Part shown: positions 11,546 through 19,434 of the stretch, one piece after another
Numbering within the stretch: position 1 is the stretch's first letter
How the letters are laid out: the number at the start of each line of letters is the position of its first letter
Assembly (NCBI RefSeq): GCF_014212175.1
Contig: NZ_JACJVR010000053.1
Coordinates: forward strand, 1-39,528
Reading direction: 5' to 3'
Length of the DNA stretch: 39,528 nucleotides
Source: Cohnella xylanilytica
GTDB taxonomy: Bacteria > Bacillota > Bacilli > Paenibacillales > Paenibacillaceae
Position numbers and translations under genes: made by a program
The notes under the pieces: generated by a model
Told to the model about the DNA's origin: nothing
Seen by the model: the letters and a program-made list of their open reading frames with translations, nothing else
The model's database searches: none

Positions 11546-12112
11546 TCAGCCTTTGCCGTTGAACTTCGCCATCGTCTCGTCGAACCGATGCTCGAGCGCG
11601 TATTCGATCGCGTCGCAGGCGTCTTCGATCATCTTCCGAAGCTCCGGCTGCTCCGCCTTGGAGAACGAGCCCAGCACGTAATCGACGACCTGCATGCCCG
11701 GCTTCGGACGGGAGATGCCCATCCGGACCCGGTTGAACGTCTGCGTCCCGGTATGCTGAATGATCGACTTGATGCCGTTGTGGCCTCCGGCGCTGCCTTG
11801 GTAGCGCAGCCGGATGCGGCCGGTCTCCGTATCGAGATCGTCGTAGACGACGATCATATCTTCAAGCTTCGCCTTGTAGAAGTCCATGAACGCCCGTACC
11901 GACTCTCCCGACAAATTCATGTAGGTCATCGGCTTCAGCAGGACGACCTTCTCGCTCCCGACGCGAGCCTCGCCCATCAGCGCCTTGCACTTGTTCTGGG
12001 TCACGCTGACGCTCCAGCGCCTGGCCAGCTCGTCGACGACCATGAATCCCGCGTTATGCCGCGTCGATTCGTAGGCGGGACCGGGATTTCCGAGCCCGAC
12101 GATCCATCTCAT
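11546..12112 (-). CDS. pth: Peptidyl-tRNA hydrolase
   Basis: This 188-residue enzyme cleaves the ester bond of peptidyl-tRNAs that drop off ribosomes. The catalytic His19 (STRHNAG) and the conserved Asn66 (MTYMNLSG), Asp91 (VVYDDLD) and Asn112 (GGHNGIKS) are all present. The start is the ATG at 12112 behind AAAGGGG. An in-frame ATG 25 codons upstream would add a tail not found in the family. This gene is spoVC in B. subtilis, and the order pth-fin-mfd is conserved. It is divergent from the small gene at 12239. A weak promoter is at 12132-12159. Confidence 0.96.
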   Translation of the reverse strand: MRWIVGLGNPGPAYESTRHNAGFMVVDELARRWSVSVTQNKCKALMGEARVGSEKVVLLKPMTYMNLSGESVRAFMDFYKAKLEDMIVVYDDLDTETGRIRLRYQGSAGGHNGIKSIIQHTGTQTFNRVRMGISRPKPGMQVVDYVLGSFSKAEQPELRKMIEDACDAIEYALEHRFDETMAKFNGKG

Positions 12113-12131
12113 GTCGAATTTTACCCCTTTA

Positions 12132-12159
12132 CGTATAAAAAATATCCTGACCCCTGCAA
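12132..12159 (-). promoter_or_regulatory. Candidate promoter of pth
   Basis: The minus strand shows TTGCAG (12154-12159), a 16-bp spacer and TATACG (12132-12137), 20 bp before the pth start. The rplY terminator and the plus-strand gene separate pth from rplY, so pth needs its own promoter. Confidence 0.4.
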
Positions 12160-12238
12160 CGAATTCCGCCTCTTCCGTGTCATACAAATTAAAAGAACCA
12201 AACGATACTCATCAATCCGCTCGGAAGAGGGTGAAATC

Positions 12239-12439
12239 ATGTACATGAACGGTCAAATGATCTTCGACGATCATCACTTCCTCGACCACATGGCCGCGGA
12301 AGTGCCGATTCAGGTGTATCGCGGACGCATGCACCGGGATATCGGGTTCATCGAATATTATGGCAAAGAATTCGTCAAGGTCAACAACATTTTCTACAGC
12401 CGCAGACAGTTCATCTTCGTCTCCAGACCCGGCTATTGA
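12239..12439 (+). CDS. Small conserved-looking protein of unknown function
   Basis: This 66-residue protein starts at the ATG at 12239, behind GGAAGAGGGTG. It is one of only three plus-strand genes in the window. It is rich in aromatic and charged residues (FDDHHFLDHM, IGFIEYYGKEFVKVNNIFY), with no membrane segment, signal peptide or cysteine. The end reads RRQFIFVSRPGY. I do not recognise a family. The segment on entering and keeping a beta-rich pattern (VQVYRGR, IGFIEYYG, FVKVNNIFYSRRQFIFVS) suggests a small beta-barrel, perhaps nucleic-acid or spore related, but that is a guess. It is divergent from pth and shares a bidirectional terminator with rplY. Confidence 0.75.
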   Translation: MYMNGQMIFDDHHFLDHMAAEVPIQVYRGRMHRDIGFIEYYGKEFVKVNNIFYSRRQFIFVSRPGY

Positions 12440-12498
12440 ACGCGCGCCCGCCGGTCCCCCCCTTCCGGCGGCTGCCGTTCATTCGTGCACCAATATCG

Positions 12499-12532
12499 AA
12501 GGAGCGCAGACCGTTCGAGGTCTGCGCTCCTT
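12499..12532. terminator. Bidirectional terminator between the small gene and rplY
   Basis: A 14-bp perfect stem (AAGGAGCGCAGACC with GGTCTGCGCTCCTT) with a 6-nt loop sits between the converging genes. The T-tracts are short on both sides, but position and stem strength support termination. Confidence 0.7.
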
Positions 12533-12570
12533 GCATGACTAGCTCTATAAACGAAGGAAGATCCTCTTCC

Positions 12571-13215
12571 TCAGTCCGTCTCCACGGCCTTGGCGGCCCG
12601 CTCGTGCTGCTCGTTCTCTTCGGCGGCATCGTCCATCGCTTCGAGCTCGTCCTCGGTGCGATCCTTCTGCGGCGCCAGAATCGACACGACGACCGTGTCC
12701 GGTTCCGCCGTCGCGACGACTCCCTCCGGAAGCTTAAGGTCTCCGACCGTAAGATGCTCGCCGAAGCCGAGTGCGCTGATGTCGACCGGAATCGAGGCCG
12801 GCAAGTTCTTGGCGACGCATTCGACTTCGAGCTCGTGAAGCACGAGCTGCAGCATGCCGCCTTCCTTCTCCCCGGGACTCTCCCCTTGAACGTCCAGCCG
12901 GACTTCCGCCTTGATCGTCTCGTTCAGGTTGATCTGGTGAAAATCGACGTGGAGGACTTGTCCGCTAAGCGTGTCGCGCTGGACGTCCGTGAGCAGCACC
13001 GATTGGCTGCCCCGGTTCGGCACGGCCAGATCGAGAATGCCGTGCGGATTGCCCCGCAGCAGCGCCGTCAGCTCCTTGGCGTCGAGAGCGATGGCCGCCG
13101 CGGCTCCCAGCTCCTTGCCGTAGACGACGCCGGGAACCTTGCCTTCGTTGCGAAGCCGGCGCAATTCGCCTTTGGTCGTCTTGGCTCGAGGCTGCGCTTG
13201 CAATGTCGTACTCAT
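12571..13215 (-). CDS. rplY: 50S ribosomal protein L25/general stress protein Ctc
   Basis: This 214-residue two-domain form of L25 (CTC/TL5 type) binds 5S rRNA in the large ribosomal subunit. Residues 1-95 hold the L25 domain, including RRLRNEGKVPGVVYG and VLHVDFHQI. The rest is the beta-rich C-terminal domain, with an acidic tail (EDELEAMDDAAEENEQ). The start is the ATG at 13215 behind GAGGAGG. It follows prs, as in B. subtilis, where ctc is also induced by sigma-B. I could not see a sigma-B promoter here. Confidence 0.95.
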   Translation of the reverse strand: MSTTLQAQPRAKTTKGELRRLRNEGKVPGVVYGKELGAAAAIALDAKELTALLRGNPHGILDLAVPNRGSQSVLLTDVQRDTLSGQVLHVDFHQINLNETIKAEVRLDVQGESPGEKEGGMLQLVLHELEVECVAKNLPASIPVDISALGFGEHLTVGDLKLPEGVVATAEPDTVVVSILAPQKDRTEDELEAMDDAAEENEQHERAAKAVETD

Positions 13216-13271
13216 AAAGGTATCCCTCCTCGCGGTATACCCTATTCATACCCATTCCAAGCGTCGCCTAA

Positions 13272-14228
13272 TCAGACATGCGGTTCGAACAGCTTGCTGA
13301 TCGACTGCTGCTCGTGGATGCGGACGATCGCTTCCGCGATGAGCGGTGCGACCGACAGCACGCGCAGCTTCGTCGAAGCGGACGGATCGCGCAGCGGAAT
13401 CGTATCGGTGACGACGACTTCCGTGATCGGAGCCGCTTCGAGCCGGGCCAGCGCTTGGCCCGACAGGACCGGGTGGGTGCAGCAAGCGTACAGCTCGCGG
13501 GCGCCCGCTTCCTTGAGCGCTTGCGCCGCCAGGCAGATCGTACCGGCCGTGTCGATGATGTCGTCGATCAGAATCGCCGTGCGGCCCGATACGTCGCCGA
13601 TAATGTTCATCACTTCGACGACGTTCGGCTCGGGCCGGCGCTTGTCGATGATGGCGAGCGGCGCTTGCAGCTCGTCCGCCAGACGGCGGGCGCGGACGAC
13701 GCCCCCGTGGTCCGGGGAGACGACGACCGGCGCCAGCAGCCCCTTGCTCTGGAAGTAATCGCCGAGAATCGGCACGCCCAGCAGATGGTCGACGGGAATG
13801 TCGAAGAAGCCTTGAATCTGCATCGCGTGGAGGTCCATCGCGATGACCCGGTGAGCTCCGGCGGTCTCGATCAGATTGGCGACCAGCTTGGCCGTGATCG
13901 GGTCGCGGGAACGGGCCTTGCGGTCCTGCCGCGCGTACCCGTAATACGGAAGAACGACGTTGATCGTCTTCGCCGAGGCCCGCTTGAGCGCGTCCACCAT
14001 GACGAGCAGCTCCATCAGATGCTCATTGACCGGTTGCGACGTCGATTGAACGACGTAGACGTCGCTCCCCCGCACGCTCTCGTTCAGCCGAATATGGATC
14101 TCCCCGTCGCTGAACCTTCTCATCTCGGCGTTGCCTAGCGATATCCCGATGTTCCGCGCGATCGCTTCGGCAAGACGGGGATTCGAGCTGCCCGAGAACA
14201 GCTTCAATGTGGCATCTGGGTAAGACAT
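13272..14228 (-). CDS. prs: Ribose-phosphate pyrophosphokinase
   Basis: This 318-residue enzyme makes PRPP from ribose 5-phosphate and ATP for purine, pyrimidine, histidine and NAD synthesis. The class I features are visible: the flexible loop [10 protein letters not shown] (about residues 95-104), [23 protein letters not shown] (171-181) and the PRPP loop [11 protein letters not shown] (220-230). It lies 52 bp downstream of glmU and before rplY, and it is probably transcribed with glmU. PRPP is also the effector of PurR, encoded a few genes upstream. Confidence 0.97.
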   Translation of the reverse strand: MSYPDATLKLFSGSSNPRLAEAIARNIGISLGNAEMRRFSDGEIHIRLNESVRGSDVYVVQSTSQPVNEHLMELLVMVDALKRASAKTINVVLPYYGYARQDRKARSRDPITAKLVANLIETAGAHRVIAMDLHAMQIQGFFDIPVDHLLGVPILGDYFQSKGLLAPVVVSPDHGGVVRARRLADELQAPLAIIDKRRPEPNVVEVMNIIGDVSGRTAILIDDIIDTAGTICLAAQALKEAGARELYACCTHPVLSGQALARLEAAPITEVVVTDTIPLRDPSASTKLRVLSVAPLIAEAIVRIHEQQSISKLFEPHV

Positions 14229-14280
14229 AACGCACCAGCCTTTGGACTTGGATTGATAGTATGGAATACGTACGAACTCG

Positions 14281-15675
14281 TTATTGGTCGCGTTCCTTCT
14301 TGGCCTTGGCGCGGGAACGCAGCTTCTCCGCGTAGCCCGGCTTGTTCACTTGGCGCTCGCGGGCGATGGCCACGTCGTTGGCGCCGACGTCGTGGGTGAT
14401 CGTGGAGCCCGCCACGACGTACGCTCCGCTGCCGATGGTGACCGGAGCGATCAGGTTCGAATTGCTGCCGATGAAGGCGTTGTCGCCGATCTCGGTCTTC
14501 GACTTATTATAACCATCGTAATTGGCGGTAATCGCGCCGCAGCCGATGTTGACGTTCGCCCCGACGACGGCGTCTCCGACATAGCTGAGATGCGGGATCT
14601 TGCTGCCCTCGCCGACGACGGCGTTCTTCACCTCGACGAAGTCCCCGATCTTGACATGGGCGGCCAGCTTCGTCCCCGGACGCAGATAAGCGAACGGCCC
14701 GACCGAGCATTCCGGCCCGAGCTCCGCCTGGTCGGCGACCGATTGGCGAATCGTCGATCCGTCTCCGACGACCGTATCGGTCAGGTCGGCGGACGGCCCG
14801 ATGACGCAATCCTCGCCGATGACCGTGCGGCCGCGCAGAACCGTGCCCGGGTAGACGATCGAGTCGGCGCCGATGACGACGTCCGCTTCGATATACGTAT
14901 GCTCCGCATCGATGAGCGTGACGCCATTGGTCTGATGCTTGGCCGCGATCCGGCGGCGCATCAGCCTCTCCGCCTCGCCAAGGGCGATGCGGTCGTTGAC
15001 GCCGATCGCTTCGGCCGGATCGAGCGTCTTGTGCGCGGAGATGCGCTCCCCTTGCTTTTGAAGAATGCCGATCACGTCCGTCAAGTAATATTCGCCCTGG
15101 GCATTCGCGTTCGTCACCTGGGAGAGCGCCGCGAACAGCTTCTTATTGTCGAAGCAGTAGGTGCCGGTGTTGATCTCGCGAATGGCGGCCTCCTCCGGCG
15201 TGCAATCCTTCTGCTCGACGATGCGCAGCACTTCCCCGGCTTCGCCCCGGACGATGCGCCCGTAGCCGGCCGGCGTCTCGAGCTCCGCCGTCATGATCGT
15301 CGCGGCCGCGCCTTCCTTCTCGTGAAGCGCGACGAGCGCCTCCAGCGTCTCGGCCGTCACGAGCGGCGTATCGCCGCAGACGACGACCGCCACCCCGTCT
15401 ATGTCTCCCAGCTGCGGCTTCGCCTGCAGAACCGCGTGCCCGGTTCCGAGCTGCTCGGCTTGAAGGGCGTATTCCGCCGCGTCCCCGAGACGGGCCCGCA
15501 CGGCTTCGGCGCCGTGGCCGACGACGACGACCGCCCGTTCGCACGAGGCTCCCTTCACCGCGTCCAGCACGTGCTCCACCATCGGCTTGCCGCATACCGG
15601 ATGAAGAACTTTATATAATTTCGATTTCATTCTCTTCCCTTGTCCTGCCGCCAGCACAATCGCAATCCTTGTCAC
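14281..15675 (-). CDS. glmU: Bifunctional UDP-GlcNAc pyrophosphorylase/GlcN-1-P acetyltransferase
   Basis: This 464-residue enzyme acetylates glucosamine 1-phosphate and couples it to UTP, giving UDP-GlcNAc for peptidoglycan and teichoic acids. The N-terminal uridylyltransferase domain begins [20 protein letters not shown]. The C-terminal half (about residue 250 on) is a left-handed beta-helix of hexapeptide repeats, with the acetyltransferase signature [16 protein letters not shown]. The start is a GTG at 15675, with AAAGGAGGT at ideal distance. The ATG 15 codons upstream is rejected. A promoter overlaps the spoVG terminator (15734-15762). Confidence 0.97.
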   Translation of the reverse strand: MTRIAIVLAAGQGKRMKSKLYKVLHPVCGKPMVEHVLDAVKGASCERAVVVVGHGAEAVRARLGDAAEYALQAEQLGTGHAVLQAKPQLGDIDGVAVVVCGDTPLVTAETLEALVALHEKEGAAATIMTAELETPAGYGRIVRGEAGEVLRIVEQKDCTPEEAAIREINTGTYCFDNKKLFAALSQVTNANAQGEYYLTDVIGILQKQGERISAHKTLDPAEAIGVNDRIALGEAERLMRRRIAAKHQTNGVTLIDAEHTYIEADVVIGADSIVYPGTVLRGRTVIGEDCVIGPSADLTDTVVGDGSTIRQSVADQAELGPECSVGPFAYLRPGTKLAAHVKIGDFVEVKNAVVGEGSKIPHLSYVGDAVVGANVNIGCGAITANYDGYNKSKTEIGDNAFIGSNSNLIAPVTIGSGAYVVAGSTITHDVGANDVAIARERQVNKPGYAEKLRSRAKAKKERDQ

Positions 15676-15733
15676 GGTCGCAAGACCTCCTTTCAAGTTC
15701 GCGCCACGTACCACGTACATGAATCCCTACAAA

Positions 15734-15762
15734 ATGATAGCTTATTCCGCCCCAAATGAAAA
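15734..15762 (-). promoter_or_regulatory. Candidate promoter of glmU-prs
   Basis: The minus strand has TTTTCA (15757-15762), a 17-bp spacer and TATCAT (15734-15739). The -35 is the T-tract of the spoVG terminator, so termination and initiation elements overlap. Confidence 0.4.
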
Positions 15763-15785
15763 GAGAGCCCAAATATAGGCTCTCT
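15758..15785 (-). terminator. Rho-independent terminator of spoVG
   Basis: AGAGAGCC (15778-15785) pairs with GGCTCTCT (15762-15769) and TTTTC follows on the minus strand, 40 bp after the spoVG stop. Confidence 0.75.
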
Positions 15786-15824
15786 CTCAGCGAATATGCA
15801 TAACCAATCTCTCTTTGCTTGTTA

Positions 15825-16109
15825 TTACGCGCCTTCAACCAGTACTTCCTCGTCTTGAGCAGCCCGTTCGTACTCCGCCAATACGGCGGATTGGATCTTC
15901 TCGCGCGTGCCGGAAGAAATGGGGTGAGCAATGTCGCGGAACTCTCCATCGGGAGTCCGTTTGCTCGGCATGGCCACGAACATACCATTGTTGCCGTCGA
16001 TGACACGAATGTCATGGACGACGAATTCGTTGTCAATGGTAATCGAAGCGATGGCCTTCATGCGCCCCTCGGAATTAACGCGGCGGAGTCTCACATCTGT
16101 AATTTGCAC
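15825..16109 (-). CDS. spoVG: Septation/sporulation regulator SpoVG
   Basis: This 94-residue nucleic-acid-binding regulator is nearly identical in its core to SpoVG of other Firmicutes ([49 protein letters not shown]). It affects septation, sporulation and many genes as a DNA/RNA-binding protein. The start is a GTG at 16109 behind AAAGGTGGTG. A sigma-H promoter is visible upstream (16150-16177), matching the known regulation of spoVG in B. subtilis. It sits between ridA and glmU, as in Bacillus. Confidence 0.97.
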   Translation of the reverse strand: MQITDVRLRRVNSEGRMKAIASITIDNEFVVHDIRVIDGNNGMFVAMPSKRTPDGEFRDIAHPISSGTREKIQSAVLAEYERAAQDEEVLVEGA

Positions 16110-16149
16110 TTGTGTTCACCACCTTTGCCCCATCAGAAGACTTGGTGTA

Positions 16150-16177
16150 ATATTCCACATTATCGCGCAAATTCCTT
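16150..16177 (-). promoter_or_regulatory. Sigma-H promoter of spoVG
   Basis: On the minus strand AAGGAATTT (16169-16177) matches the sigma-H -35 (RnAGGAwww) and GTGGAATAT (16150-16158) matches the -10 (RnnGAAT), with 10 bp between these 9-mers. spoVG of B. subtilis is a classic sigma-H gene, so pattern and context agree. Confidence 0.75.
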
Positions 16178-16208
16178 CTTATAATTGGAAAAACCCGCCC
16201 TGAAATTG

Positions 16209-16236
16209 AAAAAATTTTTTGCTAGCTTCCGCTAGC
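16209..16236 (-). terminator. Weak terminator at the end of ridA
   Basis: GCTAGC-GGAA-GCTAGC forms a hairpin that contains the ridA TAG stop. Six A and then six T follow, so the T-tract begins 6 nt after the stem, which weakens the call. Confidence 0.4.
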
Positions 16237-16617
16237 GACAGATATCGCCGCGATAAGCTCGATTTCGACAAAAACATCCCTTGGCAGTCGAGCGACTTCG
16301 ACAGTGGAGCGAGCCGGGGTGTGGTCGCCGAAGTGGGCGGCGTACGCCTCGTTGAACGCGGCGAACTGGTTCATGTCCTTCAGGAACACCGTCGTCTTCA
16401 CGACGTCGCGCAGGGTCGCCCCTTCCGCGGCGAGCACCGCCTTGAGGTTGCTCAGCACCTGGTTGGTCTGCTCGACGATGCCGCCTTCGGCCAATTGGCC
16501 GTCCGGCTTCAGCGGGATCTGGCCGGAGGTGAACAGCAGGTTGCCGACGCGCACCGCCTGGGCATACGGGCCGATGGCGGCGGGGGCTTCGGAAGTCGAT
16601 ACGATTCTAAGGCTCAT
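16222..16617 (-). CDS. ridA: RidA family enamine/imine deaminase
   Basis: This 131-residue protein of the YjgF/YER057c/UK114 family hydrolyses reactive enamines and imines released by PLP enzymes. The family motifs IGPYAQAV near the N-terminus, LLFTSGQIP, and the C-terminal RSTVEVARLPRDVFVEIELI, with the active-site Arg and Glu, are present. The start ATG overlaps the purR stop by 4 bp, so translation is probably coupled. The purR-ridA(yabJ)-spoVG order is as in B. subtilis, where YabJ is linked to purine control. Confidence 0.95.
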   Translation of the reverse strand: MSLRIVSTSEAPAAIGPYAQAVRVGNLLFTSGQIPLKPDGQLAEGGIVEQTNQVLSNLKAVLAAEGATLRDVVKTTVFLKDMNQFAAFNEAYAAHFGDHTPARSTVEVARLPRDVFVEIELIAAISVASGS

Positions 16618-17450
16618 TGGGCTTCCTCCTTGAAAAAGTTGCCTGGCGTAACCGCGATATGGCGGCTCTTCAGATCGACCTCGGTCAGGCGCGCCAGCGA
16701 CGTGTAATCGTGGAGCAGCCTCTCCTCGTTATCGACCTCGCCGGATTCGACGAAGACGCCGACCCCGGCGACGACGGCGCGGAACTCGTTCAGCAGGTCG
16801 ATCATTCCCTGAACGGTGCCTCCCGCCTTCATGAAGTCGTCGATGATCAGCACGCGGGACTGCTCCCGCAGAGCCCGGCGGGCGAGCGACATCGTCTGGA
16901 TCCGCTTGTTCGAGCCGGATACGTAATTGATGCTGACGACCGAGCCTTCCGTCACCTTATGATCGCGCCGGACGATAACGACCGGCACGTTCAGGTACAG
17001 GGACGTGGCGTGGGCCAGCGGAATTCCCTTCGTCTCCACCGTCATGATCGCGTCGATGTCGCGATCGGCGAACGCGGTGGCGAACATCTGGCCGACCTCC
17101 TGAAGCAGGCCGGGCTGACCGAGAAGATCGGTCATGTATAAGTAGCCGCCGGGCAGCAGCCGATCGGGCTGCTCGAGCTGCCGGCATATCCCCTTGATCT
17201 TGTCCAGAGCCTGGTCCTTGCGGCACTTCGGAATGAACCGGACGCCGCCCGCGGCTCCCGCAAGCGTATGCAAATCCCCGATGCCTTCTCCTTCGAACAC
17301 TTCCTTGATGATCGCCAGATCCTCGCTGATGGAGGACTTGGCGGATTGGTAGCGGTCGGCGAAGGCTGTCAGCGAAATTAACGTATGGGGACGGGCTAAT
17401 AAGTATTGGGTCATCTCCACGAGGCGCGCGCTACGTTTCAACTTTTTCAC
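16614..17450 (-). CDS. purR: Purine operon repressor
   Basis: This 278-residue repressor binds PurBox operators and is released by PRPP. An N-terminal winged helix (about residues 1-75, with SAKSSISEDLAIIKEVFE) is followed by a phosphoribosyltransferase-fold domain with the PRPP loop RVLIIDDFMKAGGT (199-212). The start is a GTG at 17450, with AGAGAGG upstream. A sigma-A promoter is at 17490-17519. In the same leader an inverted repeat around AAGTTAATGTCAACTT lies upstream of the -35, of unknown role. Confidence 0.95.
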   Translation of the reverse strand: MKKLKRSARLVEMTQYLLARPHTLISLTAFADRYQSAKSSISEDLAIIKEVFEGEGIGDLHTLAGAAGGVRFIPKCRKDQALDKIKGICRQLEQPDRLLPGGYLYMTDLLGQPGLLQEVGQMFATAFADRDIDAIMTVETKGIPLAHATSLYLNVPVVIVRRDHKVTEGSVVSINYVSGSNKRIQTMSLARRALREQSRVLIIDDFMKAGGTVQGMIDLLNEFRAVVAGVGVFVESGEVDNEERLLHDYTSLARLTEVDLKSRHIAVTPGNFFKEEAQ

Positions 17451-17489
17451 GGATCCTCTCTCCCGTCCAAATCCGAATAATTTACCGAC

Positions 17490-17519
17490 ATCATAACATC
17501 TTTATCCGGTTTTGGGCAA
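17490..17519 (-). promoter_or_regulatory. Sigma-A promoter of purR-ridA
   Basis: The minus strand carries TTGCCC (17514-17519), an 18-bp spacer and TATGAT (17490-17495), 40 bp before the purR start. Confidence 0.5.
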
Positions 17520-17594
17520 GAAGGCTGCGGAAGTGTGTGGCAATAAAGTTGACATTAACTTGACCTCTTCTTCAATTGGCCAAAATCGGAGGCT

Positions 17595-18455
17595 TTATGT
17601 AAGCAATCTGACCGCGTACACTTCCTTGCAGAAGCCTCTGAGGCCGTTATACAGCCGGGCCACCTTCGATTCCTTGGAGACGAGGCCGAACACCGTCGGG
17701 CCGCTGCCGGACATCAGAACGCCGTCGGCTCCCAGCTTCGTCATGACGTCCTTGATCTGGCGCACTTCCGGGTACCGGCCGAGCGTGACCGATTCGAGCA
17801 CGTTGCCGAGATTGGCGCAGACGTCCGCGAACGATTGGCGCTCGATCGCGTCCAGCATGGCCGGCACGGACGGATGCTCCTTCAGCTCGTTCGCGCGCAG
17901 CTTGCCGTACACGTCGGCCGTCGAGACGTTGATCGGGGGCTTCGCCAGCACGACCCAGCATTGCGGAGGGCTCGAGATCGTCTCCAGCTTCTCGCCGCGC
18001 CCGGTCGCCAGCGCGGTGCCGCCGCGGATGCAGAACGGCACGTCGGACCCGAGCTCGGCGCCCAGCTCCTCCAGCTCCCGAACCGACAGCCCCAGGTTCC
18101 AGAGCCGGTTCAGGCCGCGCAGGGCCGCCGCCGCGTCGCTGCTGCCCCCGGCGAGGCCGGCCGCCACGGGAATATGCTTATCCAGGTGGATATAGACGCC
18201 CCGGCTCACGCCGCAGCGCTCCTTCAGAAGCCGCGCCGCCTGGAACGCCAGATTCTTCTCGTCCAGCGGAATGTAGCCGGCGTGGCTGGACAGCACGATC
18301 TGGTCGCGGGGAAGCTCGTACATCTCCAGACGGTCGGCGAGATCCACCATCGTCATGATCATCTCGACTTCATGGTAGCCGTCTTCGCGCTTGCGGATCA
18401 CGTCGAGCAGCAAATTGATTTTGGCCGGAGCCTTCTCGTATATCTTCATCATCAT
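17595..18455 (-). CDS. ispE: 4-diphosphocytidyl-2-C-methyl-D-erythritol kinase
   Basis: This 286-residue GHMP kinase phosphorylates CDP-methylerythritol in the MEP pathway to isoprenoids, which are needed for undecaprenyl phosphate and menaquinone. It shows the N-terminal [11 protein letters not shown] with Lys12, the glycine-rich ATP loop [17 protein letters not shown] (about 96-112), the catalytic Asp in GSDVPFC (near 138) and the C-terminal [11 protein letters not shown]. Three consecutive ATG codons occur at the start. The first (18455) is used here because AGGTG lies about 4 nt upstream, but the third is possible. Confidence 0.95.
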   Translation of the reverse strand: MMMKIYEKAPAKINLLLDVIRKREDGYHEVEMIMTMVDLADRLEMYELPRDQIVLSSHAGYIPLDEKNLAFQAARLLKERCGVSRGVYIHLDKHIPVAAGLAGGSSDAAAALRGLNRLWNLGLSVRELEELGAELGSDVPFCIRGGTALATGRGEKLETISSPPQCWVVLAKPPINVSTADVYGKLRANELKEHPSVPAMLDAIERQSFADVCANLGNVLESVTLGRYPEVRQIKDVMTKLGADGVLMSGSGPTVFGLVSKESKVARLYNGLRGFCKEVYAVRLLT

Positions 18456-18601
18456 TCATCACCTGCGGGTCAAGTAAGAGCCTCCGGCGCCTTCGGACGC
18501 CAGCATTCGGTTCGTTAGAAAGCTTTACATATTATAACAAACCCCCGAAGGAATTGCGATTTTCCCCAAGAGAGCCGTCGGCGGCAGGAAAAGGGCGCAA
18601 T

Positions 18602-18643
18602 AAAAGGGCGGTTCCCGCGTCCGTCGGAACGCGCTCCGCCCTT
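18602..18643 (-). terminator. Rho-independent terminator of sspF
   Basis: AAGGGCGG pairs with CCGCCCTT around a second GCGCGT/ACGCG stem, and TTTTA follows on the minus strand, just after the sspF stop. Confidence 0.75.
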
Positions 18644-18661
18644 CTTCCGATGCGCGCCCGC

Positions 18662-18844
18662 TTAGCGCTGCGTGCGCGACAGATTCTGTTCGGCGATCTG
18701 GATCGCTCTCTTCACCATGTTGCCGGCATCCTTGGCCTTGATGCCGCCCCAGCCTTCGTTCTGAACGGTATTGTAGAATCCCAGATCCTTGGCCAGCTCG
18801 GCTTTGAATTGCTCGGACATCATGCTTCTTCTGCGTCGACTCAT
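18662..18844 (-). CDS. sspF: Alpha/beta-type small acid-soluble spore protein SspF
   Basis: This 60-residue spore protein resembles SspF of B. subtilis along its whole length: an RRRR start, [35 protein letters not shown]. SspF-type proteins bind and protect DNA in the forespore. The start is the ATG at 18844 behind AAGGGGG, just after a GC-rich leader hairpin (AACGCC/GGCGTT at 18868-18883). It lies between veg and ispE, as in Bacillus. A candidate sigma-G promoter is at 18890-18920. Confidence 0.93.
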   Translation of the reverse strand: MSRRRRSMMSEQFKAELAKDLGFYNTVQNEGWGGIKAKDAGNMVKRAIQIAEQNLSRTQR

Positions 18845-18889
18845 CGCCCAGCCCCCTTCGCGCGAGTAACGCCTTGCGGCGTTCGCGAT

Positions 18890-18920
18890 TAGCTTGCCCT
18901 TATCGAGGCGGTCCGATTCG
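18890..18920 (-). promoter_or_regulatory. Candidate sigma-G promoter of sspF
   Basis: CGAATC (18915-18920) and CAAGCTA (18890-18896), 18 bp apart on the minus strand, partly match the sigma-G elements TGAATA and CATACTA. The gene family is forespore-expressed, which supports the idea. The sequence match is only moderate. Confidence 0.3.
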
Positions 18921-18969
18921 ACGCTCTAGGGACAGCGGGCGACCGTCTGCGGCGGCGATCCGCCGGCAA

Positions 18970-18993
18970 CAAAAAGAGCAGCCTCGCGGCTGC
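18970..18993 (-). terminator. Rho-independent terminator of veg
   Basis: GCAGCC and GGCTGC with a GCGA tetraloop are followed by TCTTTTTG on the minus strand, 17 bp after the veg stop. Confidence 0.8.
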
Positions 18994-19010
18994 CCTGCAC
19001 GAAAATCGTC

Positions 19011-19286
19011 TCAATGCGACAGGAAGTTGATACGGACTTGGCCCTCTTCGTTGCAAACCATGACTTCAACGGATTCCGTCAGGATGTCCGCATAGCTGTA
19101 CGAAACCCGCTTGAAAGCATTCTGTTCCTGATCCAGCTTGACGATGAACACCGAAGGGTAAATCTCTTCGAGCACGCCGGTCCGTTCGACGGTCTTCCGG
19201 CGGCCTCCATTGGCGCGGAGCATGATTTTGGATCCGACATGCGGTTCCAAGCTTCGCTTGATCTCGATAAGCGCGTTCTTAGCCAT
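19011..19286 (-). CDS. veg: Biofilm-formation stimulator Veg
   Basis: This 91-residue protein matches Veg of B. subtilis (86 residues) across its length (LIEIKRSLEPHVGSKIML, RRKTVERTGVLEEIYPSVFI, YSYADILTESVEV). In B. subtilis Veg is abundant and stimulates biofilm genes by inhibiting SinR. No SinR is visible here. The start is the ATG at 19286 behind AAAGAGGTGGT. Two near-perfect promoters drive it, and the binding site can pair with an upstream sequence present only in the longer transcript. Confidence 0.95.
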   Translation of the reverse strand: MAKNALIEIKRSLEPHVGSKIMLRANGGRRKTVERTGVLEEIYPSVFIVKLDQEQNAFKRVSYSYADILTESVEVMVCNEEGQVRINFLSH

Positions 19287-19295
19287 GATCCACTA

Positions 19296-19334
19296 CCACC
19301 TCTTTCCCTGTAAATTATAACTAAAAAGAGGTGG
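19296..19334 (-). promoter_or_regulatory. Anti-Shine-Dalgarno hairpin in the veg leader
   Basis: On the minus strand CCACCTCTTT (19325-19334) is the exact complement of AAAGAGGTGG (19296-19305), which is the veg ribosome binding site. The loop is 19 nt. A U-A and a G-U pair can extend the stem to 12 bp. The upstream arm lies inside the spacer of promoter P2, so only transcripts from P1 contain it. Confidence 0.65.
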
Positions 19335-19342
19335 CATGTCAA
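19314..19342 (-). promoter_or_regulatory. veg promoter P2 (consensus sigma-A)
   Basis: TTGACA (19337-19342), a 17-bp spacer and TATAAT (19314-19319), a perfect sigma-A promoter on the minus strand. Transcription should start near 19307, giving a leader of about 20 nt. Confidence 0.9.
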
Positions 19343-19352
19343 GTGGCCAAAT

Positions 19353-19382
19353 ATTATATCAGCGATCCCGAATTTCTGTCAA
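19353..19382 (-). promoter_or_regulatory. veg promoter P1 (consensus sigma-A)
   Basis: TTGACA (19377-19382), an 18-bp spacer and TATAAT (19353-19358) on the minus strand, 39 bp upstream of P2. Both hexamers are perfect. Its transcript would start near 19346 and include the anti-Shine-Dalgarno arm at 19325-19334. Confidence 0.88.
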
Positions 19383-19434
19383 CGACTTTTTGCCATGATT
19401 TCCGCGGTTTTTTTAAAGTTAGGTCTAAAGTCCG

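Noticed and set aside
11546..12187. Longer pth with an extra 25 N-terminal residues
   Set aside because: The ATG at 12112 has a good binding site and starts directly at the conserved MRWIVGLGNPG. The extension does not match the family.
18869..18960. Possible extra small gene upstream of sspF
   Set aside because: The region holds only a GC-rich leader hairpin and a tentative promoter. No frame with a binding site and plausible protein was seen.
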